In this document: piece by piece, positions 26,974 through 34,535 of the stretch | Position numbering within the stretch: the stretch's first letter is position 1 | How the letters are laid out: each line of letters begins with the position of its first letter | Origin: Flavihumibacter fluvii | GTDB lineage: Bacteria; Bacteroidota; Bacteroidia; Chitinophagales; Chitinophagaceae | NCBI RefSeq assembly: GCF_018595675.2 | Contig: NZ_CP092333.1 | Span: forward strand, 1,388,001-1,452,000 | Length of the DNA stretch: 64,000 nt | Direction: 5' to 3' | Made by a program: the position numbers and the translations under genes | The notes under the pieces: generated by a model | What the model was told of the DNA's origin: nothing | The model's input: the letters and a program-made list of their open reading frames with translations, nothing else | The model's database searches: none

Positions 26974-27997
26974 CCGTTTTCTTCGGTTTTACTTTCGATT
27001 TCTCCTTCGCTTTGTCAATGTTTTTCTGGGACCTTTCCTCCAGTTTCTTCTCGTCAATATTACCATCTTTATCCCGTATAGCATCATCAACGGGTGCATT
27101 TCCCAGGTAAGGGTCAACTTTTTTAAACTGGTCAGGAACATCAGGGAACACTTTCTTTATGTGTGTCCATTTCCCTTCCTTCCATTGAAAGCCTTCGAAA
27201 TCGCCATCCGGCACATAGGTTTCAGGCCGATTGGTTTCATCTGATTCAGAAATTAAATGATCGAAGATCACCATATCCATTTCCGGATTATAATTGAAGG
27301 TGGTACTGGCTTCTTTCTTGTATTCAATATTGAACCGGTACTGAATGGTGGCTTTTTTAGCACTGTCTGGCTGCACTAAATAAAATGGACCACCAAATTT
27401 TGGTTCACCGGTATTTTCATCAAAATACAATACATCCATCCATTTTCGGTTACTGCTCACCGTATATCCATCAAAACCCAGTAGCGTATAATAATTTCGG
27501 CCCTGCCATTTTGTTTGTATGAGCTTATAATAAATGGCACCAATCCAGTTATTCCTTGTTCTTACCGAGTCCAGCGGTTTATTGGTAAACATCGACGCAT
27601 CGAAAAGCGGGAACAACTTCAATTTCCCGTCCCGGGTCCTCATTTGGATGGCACCTTTCTGGTAGTAGAAATATTCGTCTTTTTTGAGTTGCCAGGTAAA
27701 GATCCGGAAGCTGCTATCTGGTGCATACAATTTTGAAACAGGTGCGAGGGAATCAAAGCCATATTCAAAAGAATTGGGCACTTTTAAAGCGCGGACAAAC
27801 CCCCGCACGAAATTACTATCATTCAGGAAACGTTTACCTGCAGTCGCAGCATTCACCATACTGTCTGCATATATTTTAAGGGAATCCTCCTGCTTTTGCA
27901 ATATTCTGAGATCATTTGGACTGATCTTGCCCTGTGCTGATACAGTGAAGGATAAAACCGACAGCACTCCTAAAAGAATAAGTGTTTTCATTGTCAT
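26963..27997 (-). CDS. Exported protein of unknown function in the envelope gene run
   Basis: I recognise no named domain. The 344-residue protein has a signal peptide (hydrophobic about 4-17, cleavage near SAQ; an alternative ATG two codons in, at 27991). The beta-rich middle has phrases such as YYKLIQTKWQGRNYYTLLG, VLYFDENTGEPKFGGPF and DMVIFDHLISE. The very Lys/Glu/Asp-rich tail (about 310-344) ends KPKKTGGG. It resembles conserved unnamed Bacteroidota proteins. Placed between the GmhB-like phosphatase and the flippase and overlapping the latter, it is probably made together with the glycan export genes, but a direct role there is only inference. Confidence 0.6.
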   Translation of the reverse strand: MTMKTLILLGVLSVLSFTVSAQGKISPNDLRILQKQEDSLKIYADSMVNAATAGKRFLNDSNFVRGFVRALKVPNSFEYGFDSLAPVSKLYAPDSSFRIFTWQLKKDEYFYYQKGAIQMRTRDGKLKLFPLFDASMFTNKPLDSVRTRNNWIGAIYYKLIQTKWQGRNYYTLLGFDGYTVSSNRKWMDVLYFDENTGEPKFGGPFYLVQPDSAKKATIQYRFNIEYKKEASTTFNYNPEMDMVIFDHLISESDETNRPETYVPDGDFEGFQWKEGKWTHIKKVFPDVPDQFKKVDPYLGNAPVDDAIRDKDGNIDEKKLEERSQKNIDKAKEKSKVKPKKTGGG

Positions 27998-28020
27998 ATG
28001 CAGCTATGAAGGTACAGTTT

Positions 28021-28578
28021 TCATGCCTGTGTCAAAGCGCGGGAAAAATTTAACAAGTCTGTGAATGCCAGGTCAATGGAAGGGTGAGGGAGGTTAATAT
28101 CCGGGGATGTTGTTTTTACAAATACGGTGAACATGCCGGCATTCCTGCCAAATTCCATATCACTGAGGTTATTGCCTACCATAATAGATTTGGAAAAATC
28201 AATGTCAGGAAAATCATTTTTCGCCTGCAAAGCCATACCAGGCTGGGGTTTCCTGTCAGGATGGTCGTTTGCCACCGATGTGCAGTAGTATATTTTATCA
28301 ATGGTAGCACCAACCCCGGCTAACGCATCGGTCATATGATCATGCACATCATGCAGGTTTTCTAAAGACATCAGTCCTTTTTCCACACCACGCTGGTTGG
28401 TTACAATAATCACTTTGTTAAATCTTATTGAAAACAATTGCATGGCTTCCATAGCGCCATCATAAAATTCAAATTCACCAGGATGGTAAATGTAGTCGTC
28501 TTTCTTTTCCCTGTTGATGACACCATCACGATCCAGGAACAATGTCCAGGTTTTATCAACAGATTTCAGGTTCAACAT
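28021..28578 (-). CDS. HAD-IIIA phosphatase, GmhB-like
   Basis: Haloacid-dehalogenase phosphatase of 185 residues. The catalytic aspartates D16 and D18 are in LFLDRDGVINRE, motif II is VIIVTNQRG, the motif III lysine is in DRKPQPGM, and motif IV is MVGNNLSDMEFG (Asp retained). Similarity and the adjacent gmhA suggest D-glycero-D-manno-heptose 1,7-bisphosphate 7-phosphatase. The zinc-loop cysteines of classical GmhB are missing: the corresponding stretch here reads YYCTSVANDHPDRKP, with a single Cys. A histidinol-phosphatase-like or other sugar-phosphate phosphatase is the alternative. It begins 11 bases after the end of gmhA. Confidence 0.75.
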   Translation of the reverse strand: MLNLKSVDKTWTLFLDRDGVINREKKDDYIYHPGEFEFYDGAMEAMQLFSIRFNKVIIVTNQRGVEKGLMSLENLHDVHDHMTDALAGVGATIDKIYYCTSVANDHPDRKPQPGMALQAKNDFPDIDFSKSIMVGNNLSDMEFGRNAGMFTVFVKTTSPDINLPHPSIDLAFTDLLNFSRALTQA

Positions 28579-28589
28579 GGCGGGATAGT

Positions 28590-29165
28590 TTATGCAAAGA
28601 ATTTTTCTTCAACCAGCTGGCAGATAATATGTCCTACCATGATGTGGCTTTCCTGTATCCGGGGGGTATCATCAGAGGGTATGTTAAATAAATAATCGCT
28701 CAGGTCTTTTAATTTCCCGCCGCCAGATCCGGTAAATCCAATTGTATGTACGCCAATCCGTTTGGCTGCTTCAAAAGCCAACATAATATTTCCCGAATTT
28801 CCAGAAGTGGAGAACCCTAATAAAACATCGCCTTTCTCCATGATTCCCTCTACCAGCCTTGCGTAGACCAGGTCATAGCTGTAATCGTTTGCCACAGCAG
28901 TAAGGTAGGAGGTATTACAATGCAGGGCTTCAGCTGGTAAAGCGCGCCGGTTTTTATAAAACCTTCCACTGAATTCGGCAGCCAGGTGTTGAGCATCAGC
29001 CGCACTTCCGCCGTTTCCGCAGAAATACAACCGATTACCCTGTTTAAAAGCATCGGTTACCAGGTTTACCACAGTTTCAATGCGCTGTACCATGATCGTA
29101 TCAGATAATAACTTTTCTTTTGTGGTTATGGATGCCTGGATGATTTGTTGAATCTGGTTAGTCAT
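28590..29165 (-). CDS. gmhA: D-sedoheptulose-7-phosphate isomerase
   Basis: First committed enzyme of heptose biosynthesis, converting sedoheptulose 7-phosphate to D-glycero-D-manno-heptose 7-phosphate. From the ATG at 29165 it has 191 residues, the normal length. SIS-domain signatures are clear: FCGNGGSAADAQHLAAEF (about 48-65), the substrate segment with GRF and ALHCNTSYLTAVANDY, GFSTSGNSGN (about 117-126), and the metal/acid-base region IQESHIMVGHI. The frame is open a further 46 codons upstream but overlaps the glycosyltransferase there, so the internal ATG, one base before that gene's stop, is used. This gene indicates a heptose-containing glycan or LPS core. Confidence 0.92.
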   Translation of the reverse strand: MTNQIQQIIQASITTKEKLLSDTIMVQRIETVVNLVTDAFKQGNRLYFCGNGGSAADAQHLAAEFSGRFYKNRRALPAEALHCNTSYLTAVANDYSYDLVYARLVEGIMEKGDVLLGFSTSGNSGNIMLAFEAAKRIGVHTIGFTGSGGGKLKDLSDYLFNIPSDDTPRIQESHIMVGHIICQLVEEKFFA

Positions 29166-29166
29166 A

Positions 29167-30309
29167 CTATTTAATATCCGCAATTCTGTTATACAATTCC
29201 AGCAAAGATCGGGAAAATGCCGGCCAGCTGAATTTTTGCTTTTCAATTCGTATATTCTCAAGGAAATGTGCTTCACCCAGTTCAAAGAAACGGCGGATCG
29301 CATGGGCGATGGCTATCGCATCGGGAGATGTGACCAATCCAACTTTACCATCCTGCACATAATCCGGCAATCCACCTACATTGGTGACGATCATGGGCTT
29401 TTCGAAATGGTAGGCAAGGGGGGTAACACCGCTCTGGGTGGCATTTCTATATGGTTGCACGATAACATCAGCCGCGCTGAAATAATCCTTTACGGCATCG
29501 TTTGGAATAAAATCGTTGTTAAATATGACCTGCTCTTCAAGGCCTAGCCGGCTTACCAGTTCAATGTATTCATCGGCATCCTCATAGAACTCGCCGGCTA
29601 CCAGTAAATGGACTGCAGGGTCATTTAATTCCTTTAATGCCTGGATCAATATATCGAGCCCTTTATATTTCCTGATGAATCCAAAAAATAATAACAAGGG
29701 TGTTTGTGGGTCAATGCCCATTTTTTTCCGGGCTGCATATTTATCAATGGCCGGACCGAAATTATCATATAAAGGATGATCGACCTTGATGACCGGCTGC
29801 TGTTTCAGGTAAGGTCTCAGGTCGTTTAATACTTTTTCACTCATGCAGAGGAAAGCGTCGCATGCGGCTACGAAATAGCGGGTGAATGGTTTATCGCCAA
29901 TTCTTTTTTCATGGGGTTGTACATTATCCGTTATGGCGATTATGCGTGTGTGTTTATTCTTTCTAACCCTCCTGAGCACTGTCCCGAATGCCGGTCCCAT
30001 CAGCGGAAGCCAATATCGTACGATAATAAGGTCTGGCTTTTGCTTCCGTAAAAAGTTACCGGTACGAATCCAGCTGAGAGGATTCATGGAATGTAACATC
30101 CGGGTAATCTTAATGGCAGTTGGAGCCGGTTCATTCGTAAGTTGTGTTTTCCCCGGAAAGAGGAAAGCAGGGTATTGCACAGTAAAATTCAAGATACTCA
30201 CATGGTGGCCTTCTTCCTGCAATGCCAACGCGAGCCTTTCATTAAAAGTAGTGATCCCGCCACCCCGGAAGGGATGCGCTGGACCCAGTATGACGATATT
30301 CAGTGGCAT
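29167..30309 (-). CDS. GT4-type glycosyltransferase
   Basis: GT-B glycosyltransferase of 380 residues. The N-terminal acceptor half starts MPLNIVILGPAHPFRGGGITTFNERLA with the glycine-rich loop. The C-terminal donor half holds LLFFGFIRKYKGLDILIQAL, VHLLVAGEFYEDADEY, the motif DVIVQPYRNATQSGVTPLAY (the E-x7-E region is altered) and FEKPMIVTNVGGLPDYV. It has no membrane segment. It probably adds a hexose or heptose to a lipid-linked or LPS acceptor; the sugar is unknown. Between a GT2 enzyme and gmhA, it is clearly part of the envelope glycan run. Confidence 0.88.
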   Translation of the reverse strand: MPLNIVILGPAHPFRGGGITTFNERLALALQEEGHHVSILNFTVQYPAFLFPGKTQLTNEPAPTAIKITRMLHSMNPLSWIRTGNFLRKQKPDLIIVRYWLPLMGPAFGTVLRRVRKNKHTRIIAITDNVQPHEKRIGDKPFTRYFVAACDAFLCMSEKVLNDLRPYLKQQPVIKVDHPLYDNFGPAIDKYAARKKMGIDPQTPLLLFFGFIRKYKGLDILIQALKELNDPAVHLLVAGEFYEDADEYIELVSRLGLEEQVIFNNDFIPNDAVKDYFSAADVIVQPYRNATQSGVTPLAYHFEKPMIVTNVGGLPDYVQDGKVGLVTSPDAIAIAHAIRRFFELGEAHFLENIRIEKQKFSWPAFSRSLLELYNRIADIK

Positions 30310-30321
30310 TAAAATAATAGC

Positions 30322-31269
30322 TTAATCCAGTCCGAGTTTTTCCTCTACCAGGTATTGGTTCCTTCCGGCAGAATTTCTGGAAATCAGTTCGCCCAGGAAG
30401 CCGGCGAGGAATAATTGGGAACCCATGACCATAGCGGTTAATGCAATGAAAAATGGGGGACGGTTAGTTAAACTGATTTCGGGGTTCCATATCTTCCCGA
30501 TAACGAGGTATGCGCTGAACCCGAAACCCAACAGGAAGCAGATGGTACCCCATAGTCCGAAAAAATGCATCGGCTTTTTACCGTATTTTCCCACGAACAT
30601 GATAGATGCCAGGTCGAGGAATCCGTTCACAAACCGGTTGATCCCGAACTTGGTGACGCCATATTTGCGCGCACGGTGTTCAACGACCTTTTCACCGATC
30701 TTGCGGAATCCGGCCCATTTGGCAATTACCGGGATATAACGGTGCATTTCACCATATACCTCAATACTCTTCACCACTTTTTTGCGATAGGCTTTGAGAC
30801 CGCAATTGAAATCATGCAGGTATATGCCGGATGCTTTGCGGGTTGCCGCATTAAACAATTTGGAAGGCAGGTTCTTGGTGAGGGTATTATCGTAGCGTTT
30901 CTTTTTCCATCCGCTCACGAGGTCAAAGCCGTCTTTAATGATCATACTCCTGAGTCCGGGTATTTCATCAGGCGAGTCCTGCAGGTCGGCATCCATAGTA
31001 ATCACCACATCACCCTGGCAGGCCCGGAAACCTTCATTTAGGGCGGCTGATTTTCCATAATTACGCTGGAACTTAATGCCTTTAATATTCCCGGGATATT
31101 GGTTTTTCAGGTCACAGACCACCGCCCAGGATTGGTCGGTACTGCCATCATCGATCAGCAGGATCTCATAACTGAATTGGTTTTCTGCCATTACCCTGCT
31201 GATCCAGGAACAGAGTTCCGGCAGCGATTCCTCTTCGTTCAATAAAGGGATGACAATTGACAGGTCCAT
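30322..31269 (-). CDS. GT2 glycosyltransferase, polyprenyl-phosphate type
   Basis: Membrane-bound GT-A glycosyltransferase of 315 residues from ATG 31269, like DPM1/GtrB/ArnC. The catalytic domain has SIVIPLLNEEESLPEL, the LLIDDGSTDQS loop (about 33-43), the DxD-type MDADLQDSPDEI (about 92-103), RNYGKSAALNEGF and HDFNCGLKAY. Two C-terminal membrane helices follow (about 235-258 and 272-296). Such enzymes load a sugar on undecaprenyl phosphate. Sixteen further in-frame codons upstream overlap the DUF4199 gene and are not needed. It is four bases from the DUF4199 stop, in the same transcript. Confidence 0.9.
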   Translation of the reverse strand: MDLSIVIPLLNEEESLPELCSWISRVMAENQFSYEILLIDDGSTDQSWAVVCDLKNQYPGNIKGIKFQRNYGKSAALNEGFRACQGDVVITMDADLQDSPDEIPGLRSMIIKDGFDLVSGWKKKRYDNTLTKNLPSKLFNAATRKASGIYLHDFNCGLKAYRKKVVKSIEVYGEMHRYIPVIAKWAGFRKIGEKVVEHRARKYGVTKFGINRFVNGFLDLASIMFVGKYGKKPMHFFGLWGTICFLLGFGFSAYLVIGKIWNPEISLTNRPPFFIALTAMVMGSQLFLAGFLGELISRNSAGRNQYLVEEKLGLD

Positions 31270-31273
31270 AGTC

Positions 31274-31801
31274 CTAGGTATTCTTTCCGATGCGGAATTG
31301 TTTGGTAATAGTAGCAATAAAGAGGGATTTCAAAAAATCAATGACCAAATTCTGCCCAAGGCCAATGGCAGTTTGTTTTAAAGTTAACGGAAGGCGGCCG
31401 GTGTTAGCCAAATCTTCCACAGCTTCGAGCTGGTCTTTCCCTGCCCCGCCATTCAATAATTTAGTGCGCGTAGTAGCCAGCAGGTGTTCAACCAGTTTAT
31501 TATTGAGTGATTTATCAAGTACACCGAATAAGGAATAATTGGCTGCAGCATAGAGCAGTTCGAAGACCAGGTAAGCCAATAGCGCATATTGCAGGAATGT
31601 TTTGAAATCGGGTTCTTCCGGCAAATTTGTTTTCAGCCACCAGGCTCCGGCACCGATGATAAACAAAACGGCCGGCAGGTAGGTATATATGGTCAGGAAA
31701 CTGGCCATTGTAGCAATTCCGGCGCGCCAGGTCGCAAATAATATGGCCGCGTAGAGCAGCCCTGCGGTTGCCCCGGTGATCAGCGAAAGCTTTTTTGTCA
31801 T
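31274..31801 (-). CDS. DUF4199 domain-containing membrane protein
   Basis: Small membrane protein of 175 residues with membrane segments near 8-28, 34-56, 70-90 and 145-165, and a charged periplasmic or cytoplasmic loop (about 95-140). The layout and the start KKLSLITGATAGLLYAAILF match the DUF4199 family, which in Bacteroidota is usually found directly next to a GT2 glycosyltransferase and a dihydroorotase gene, as here. It overlaps the dihydroorotase-like gene by four bases (ATGA type), so it is translationally coupled. The function is unknown; it may be a partner of the membrane GT2 enzyme. Confidence 0.8.
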   Translation of the reverse strand: MTKKLSLITGATAGLLYAAILFATWRAGIATMASFLTIYTYLPAVLFIIGAGAWWLKTNLPEEPDFKTFLQYALLAYLVFELLYAAANYSLFGVLDKSLNNKLVEHLLATTRTKLLNGGAGKDQLEAVEDLANTGRLPLTLKQTAIGLGQNLVIDFLKSLFIATITKQFRIGKNT

Positions 31802-33069
31802 ATCACCGGATTGTGTATGAAGTGATGGCCTTTGATAATTCCTGCTACTTTACCGGTAAGTATTTTACCTAGGTACGGTGAATTACTGCATTTGGATCGC
31901 AATTGTTCAGCCGTAAAAGGTTGTTGGGTGGCTGGTTGGTACAAGGTGATATCGGCCTGTTGACCTTCAGCGATCAATGCCGGTGAGAGTTTGAAAATGG
32001 TTCTGGCATTTATTGAAAAGAGATAGGCCAGTTGGCCGGGATCCAGTTCCGGAACAGCTGTCTGCACTGCAGCAAAGCAGGATTCAAGCCCGATCATGCC
32101 GAATTTCGCATACTCGAATTCCAGCACTTTTGCGTCATAATTGTGGCCCTGGTGGTGTGTGGCGATACAATCTATATGTCCCTGGCGCAGGGCCTCACGC
32201 AAGGCCAGCATATTTTCCCTGGTGCGTAAAGGTGGATTTACTTTCAGGTTGGTATCATAATCCTGCAGGTCTTCATCACAGAAGGAAAGGTGGTACGGCG
32301 TTACCGAACAGGTTACTTTCAATCCGCCTTCTTTTGCACGCTGGATATACTCAATTGATTTGGGTGAGCTGATACCTGTAAAGTGGATATGGCTATCTGT
32401 GTACCGGGCCAGTTTGATATCACGGGCCACGATCAGCTCTTCGGCGATCATGGGCTTTCCCTGGAGTCCCAGCCGGGTGGAAATGATACCTTCATGCACC
32501 AGGCCGTGTTTAGCGATACTGGTATCATCAGGCAGCTGGATCACCACCCCATCGAATGCTTTTACATATTGCAGGGCTTTCACCATGAGACCTGATGATT
32601 GGATGGGGTTCAGGCCATCACTGAAAGCAACGGCGCCGCTGGCTTTCATGTCGTACATTTCAGCCAGGTCTTTTCCTTCCAGTTGCTGCGAAACAGCGCC
32701 AATGGGACGTACTGTAACAGGCAGGTGGCCGGATTTTGCAGATATATATTCTACCAGTGATTTAGAATCGATAACCGGTTTAGTATTGGGTAAAACAAAG
32801 ACAGTCGTGAATCCACCTGCCGCAGCGGCTGCAGCCCCGGATTCAATGGTCTCCCGGTATTCGGCACCCGGGTCGTTGAAGTGGGCAAAGGGATCCACCC
32901 ATCCTGGTGAAGCTGTGAGACCATTTAATGCAATGAGTTGGGCATCTCCATCTTCAATACTATCTGCAATACGGGAGATGGTGCCGTCTTTGATTAAAAT
33001 ATCTTTGGTAGTATTATGAAAAGGGGAGCGGGGATCGTTGATAATAACCTGTTGTAGTAATACTTTCAT
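31798..33069 (-). CDS. Dihydroorotase-like protein with a lost metal site
   Basis: Amidohydrolase of the dihydroorotase (PyrC) family, 423 residues from ATG 33069. The scaffold is intact (PGAEYRETIESGAAAAAAGG, FVLPNTKPVID, LKVNPPLRT, DCIATHHQGH). Compared with the bacterial enzyme, however, most metal ligands are replaced. HxH is FAH (first His lost), the bridging Asp of the TDDG loop becomes Gly in FSDGL, the AHCED His becomes Leu in IQLPDD, the CHVS His becomes Gly in FTGIS, and the catalytic Asp of ATDH becomes His in ATHH. It is therefore very likely inactive, like the PyrC' subunits that scaffold aspartate transcarbamoylase. The active enzyme must be elsewhere. It is the first gene of the envelope run. 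Confidence 0.82.
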   Translation of the reverse strand: MKVLLQQVIINDPRSPFHNTTKDILIKDGTISRIADSIEDGDAQLIALNGLTASPGWVDPFAHFNDPGAEYRETIESGAAAAAAGGFTTVFVLPNTKPVIDSKSLVEYISAKSGHLPVTVRPIGAVSQQLEGKDLAEMYDMKASGAVAFSDGLNPIQSSGLMVKALQYVKAFDGVVIQLPDDTSIAKHGLVHEGIISTRLGLQGKPMIAEELIVARDIKLARYTDSHIHFTGISSPKSIEYIQRAKEGGLKVTCSVTPYHLSFCDEDLQDYDTNLKVNPPLRTRENMLALREALRQGHIDCIATHHQGHNYDAKVLEFEYAKFGMIGLESCFAAVQTAVPELDPGQLAYLFSINARTIFKLSPALIAEGQQADITLYQPATQQPFTAEQLRSKCSNSPYLGKILTGKVAGIIKGHHFIHNPVI

Positions 33070-33084
33070 CGGCATAACGTTGTG

Positions 33085-33092
33085 CAAAATTA
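33085..33092 (-). promoter_or_regulatory. Predicted -7 box of the envelope gene run
   Basis: On the minus strand TAATTTTG, an exact TAnnTTTG match, 15 bases before the ATG of the dihydroorotase-like gene. A weak TCG replaces TTG at the -33 position. This would drive the eight-gene minus-strand run ending at 25525. Confidence 0.38.
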
Positions 33093-33109
33093 GGACTGTT
33101 ATTTCATTT

Positions 33110-33138
33110 TTGCGAAATCAAATTTTAGCGTAGTTTTG
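33110..33138 (+). promoter_or_regulatory. Predicted promoter of tRNA-Pro
   Basis: TTG (33110-33112), 18 bases, then TAGTTTTG (33131-33138), an exact TAnnTTTG match. The mature tRNA starts 24 bases after the box. It is back to back with the promoter of the dihydroorotase-like gene. Confidence 0.45.
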
Positions 33139-33162
33139 CCACCCGTCTGAAACAGGGAAATT

Positions 33163-33236
33163 CGGGACGTAGCGCAGCCCGGTAGCGCGTTTGCATGGGG
33201 TGCAAGAGGTCGCTGGTTCGAATCCAGTCGTCCCGA
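33163..33236 (+). tRNA. tRNA-Pro (anticodon GGG)
   Basis: A 74-base cloverleaf. The acceptor stem CGGGACG (33163-33169) pairs with CGTCCCG (33229-33235), with discriminator A at 33236. The anticodon stem is TTTGC / GCAAG (first pair G-U) around the loop ATGGGGT, anticodon GGG at 33197-33199. The T arm is CTGG-TTCGAAT-CCAG. CCA is not encoded. It reads the proline codon CCC (and CCU by wobble). A terminator follows directly. Confidence 0.95.
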
Positions 33237-33540
33237 CATAACCCGCCATAGCTCATAGAGCCTTGGCGGGTTTTTTACGCTTTCCATGATAAGGAATTCC
33301 TGGGAAGGAAATATGCAATTATATTTTACCAATTGCTGAAATTATTCTGAGATGTTCGCCGCCATTTTGGGACAATCCGGAAAACAAAAAGATCAAAGCT
33401 GGAACTGTAGTTTGGCTTTTAAAAAAGCAGGTATTTTATGATGTGGGCAATCTCTACCGTTTCGTAAATAACTGATAAATCAGATTGAATTTGCGCTGTA
33501 ACCACCTGCACGCAGGTAAAATTCCATGTAAGAATAAAAA
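33237..33540. other. Intergenic region, 304 bases
   Basis: Between tRNA-Pro and the end of the minus-strand NTF2-like gene. It holds the tRNA terminator (33240-33276) and, near 33507-33520, the short palindrome ACCTGCACGCAGGT without a T-run. I see no gene and no further structure. Confidence 0.5.
33240..33276 (+). terminator. Intrinsic terminator of tRNA-Pro
   Basis: Stem AACCCGCCA (33240-33248) / TGGCGGGTT (33264-33272) with a 15-base loop, followed by TTTT. It starts four bases after the tRNA. Confidence 0.85.
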
Positions 33541-34020
33541 TCACCGCCGCACTGGCTCCTGGGCGGAGGGCTGGGAAGGGAGCATATTTCTAATCGCCCT
33601 GATCTTCCAGGTTTCTTTATCTGCCACAACGATAAAAGTACTCCACATTTTCCGTGCAATACCAGCAGCATCTTGTATGTCGTACCGGCAATCTACTATA
33701 GCGGAAGAAGCCGTGACCATTTGTATTTTTTCAATTTGGAGCGTTCTTGTTCCGGGACTATTGGCCGAGCTTCTTAGCATACCTTCTACAGCGGCTTTTA
33801 GTCCTACCCGCCATTCTCCCGTAGAAACCAACTGATCCACATCGAAGGTCAGGATAGCTTTTAGCAAAACCGTATCCTTTTTTTCTCTTGCCTGGGAATA
33901 TTGGTCGATTAAAGTGGCAATTGCTTTTTGCTGTTGGTCAAGTTTGTTTATTACAGGCTGACCATATGAAAACAGGAAGCTATTAAAAAGTAATAAAAAT
34001 ATGAGGACAGTTTTTCCCAT
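33541..34020 (-). CDS. Secreted SnoaL/NTF2-like protein
   Basis: Exported small protein of 159 residues. The signal peptide MGKTVLIFLLLFNSFLFSYG is followed by a cone-shaped NTF2-like domain: the helix QQQKAIATLIDQYSQAREKKD, the segment LKAILTFDVDQLVSTGEWR, and the beta strands IQMVTASSAIVDCRY, MWSTFIVVADKETWKIRAIRN. Proteins of this length and pattern are annotated as SgcJ/EcaC-type or DUF4440-like; the ligand is unknown. It is a lone gene with no partner and no lipobox. Confidence 0.75.
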   Translation of the reverse strand: MGKTVLIFLLLFNSFLFSYGQPVINKLDQQQKAIATLIDQYSQAREKKDTVLLKAILTFDVDQLVSTGEWRVGLKAAVEGMLRSSANSPGTRTLQIEKIQMVTASSAIVDCRYDIQDAAGIARKMWSTFIVVADKETWKIRAIRNMLPSQPSAQEPVRR

Positions 34021-34535
34021 GACAGTAATTTACTGGATTTCTGGACAACAAATTCGATCAGCTACTGAACTGTAAGGTAGCCCTCAATATACCCTACCAT
34101 CCGCCCTTGCTTTTACACGAATTGTTTACCCATGTTGTAGGATTACCCAAATCCGGTGTATAGTAATTCCAGGATTTATTCATTAACCTGTAAAGCTATT
34201 CTAGGACGAGACAACCTGTTTGCTGCCTCGATACGACCTCTTTGGGTCCTCTTTGGCTCCTCGGCCCCGGAGGACATTCCGAGGACCCAAAGAGGACCCA
34301 AAGAGGAGGCAAAGAGGTGTTTCCGAGGTAAAATGGACATTCATCCCAGGAATTGGGCCTGACCATCCCAGGATGGGCTATAAACCGTCCCGGAATTGCA
34401 CTTAAAGACGGGGTGAAAATGTTTTGTTCTGACTAAACCCCATTCCCCAACACCTCATTTCCGGGGGCATGGTTATTGCATACTCGGATTGAAAAATTCA
34501 CCTGCTTTTAGACTTATTATAACAAAATAATTACC
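34021..34535. other. Divergent intergenic region, 515 bases
   Basis: Separates the NTF2-like gene (minus) from a coiled-coil exported protein (plus). Its middle holds the inverted-repeat element at 34237-34313. A 68-codon frame (34156-34362) crosses that element and translates it as low-complexity sequence, so I do not call it. Promoters for both flanking genes must be here, but no clear TAnnTTTG box was found. Confidence 0.5.
34237..34313. repeat. Inverted repeat built of 11-bp units
   Basis: A perfect 20-bp inverted repeat: 34237-34256 (starts CCTCTTTGGG) is the exact reverse complement of 34287-34306, with a 30-base, GC-rich spacer that itself contains CTCCTCGG and CCGAGGA. Each arm is part of a short tandem array with an 11-base period: GAGGACCCAAA at 34281-34291 and 34292-34302, the variant GAGGAGGCAAA at 34303-34313, and on the left arm TTTGGGTCCTC at 34241-34251 and TTTGGCTCCTC at 34252-34262. 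There is no T-run after it, so it is not an ordinary terminator. Confidence 0.85.

Noticed and set aside
32360-33019. 219-codon plus-strand frame
   Set aside because: Lies wholly antisense to the dihydroorotase-like gene, whose family similarity is clear.
33099-33332. 77-codon minus-strand open frame containing SGRLDSNQRPLAPHANALPG
   Set aside because: It is the antisense translation of the tRNA-Pro gene, a well-known spurious ORF type.
34237-34313. CRISPR-like array
   Set aside because: Units are contiguous 11-mers without spacers and are present in both orientations.
34156-34362. 68-codon frame across the inverted repeat
   Set aside because: Its sequence is only the translation of the 11-bp repeat units; no start signal or similarity.
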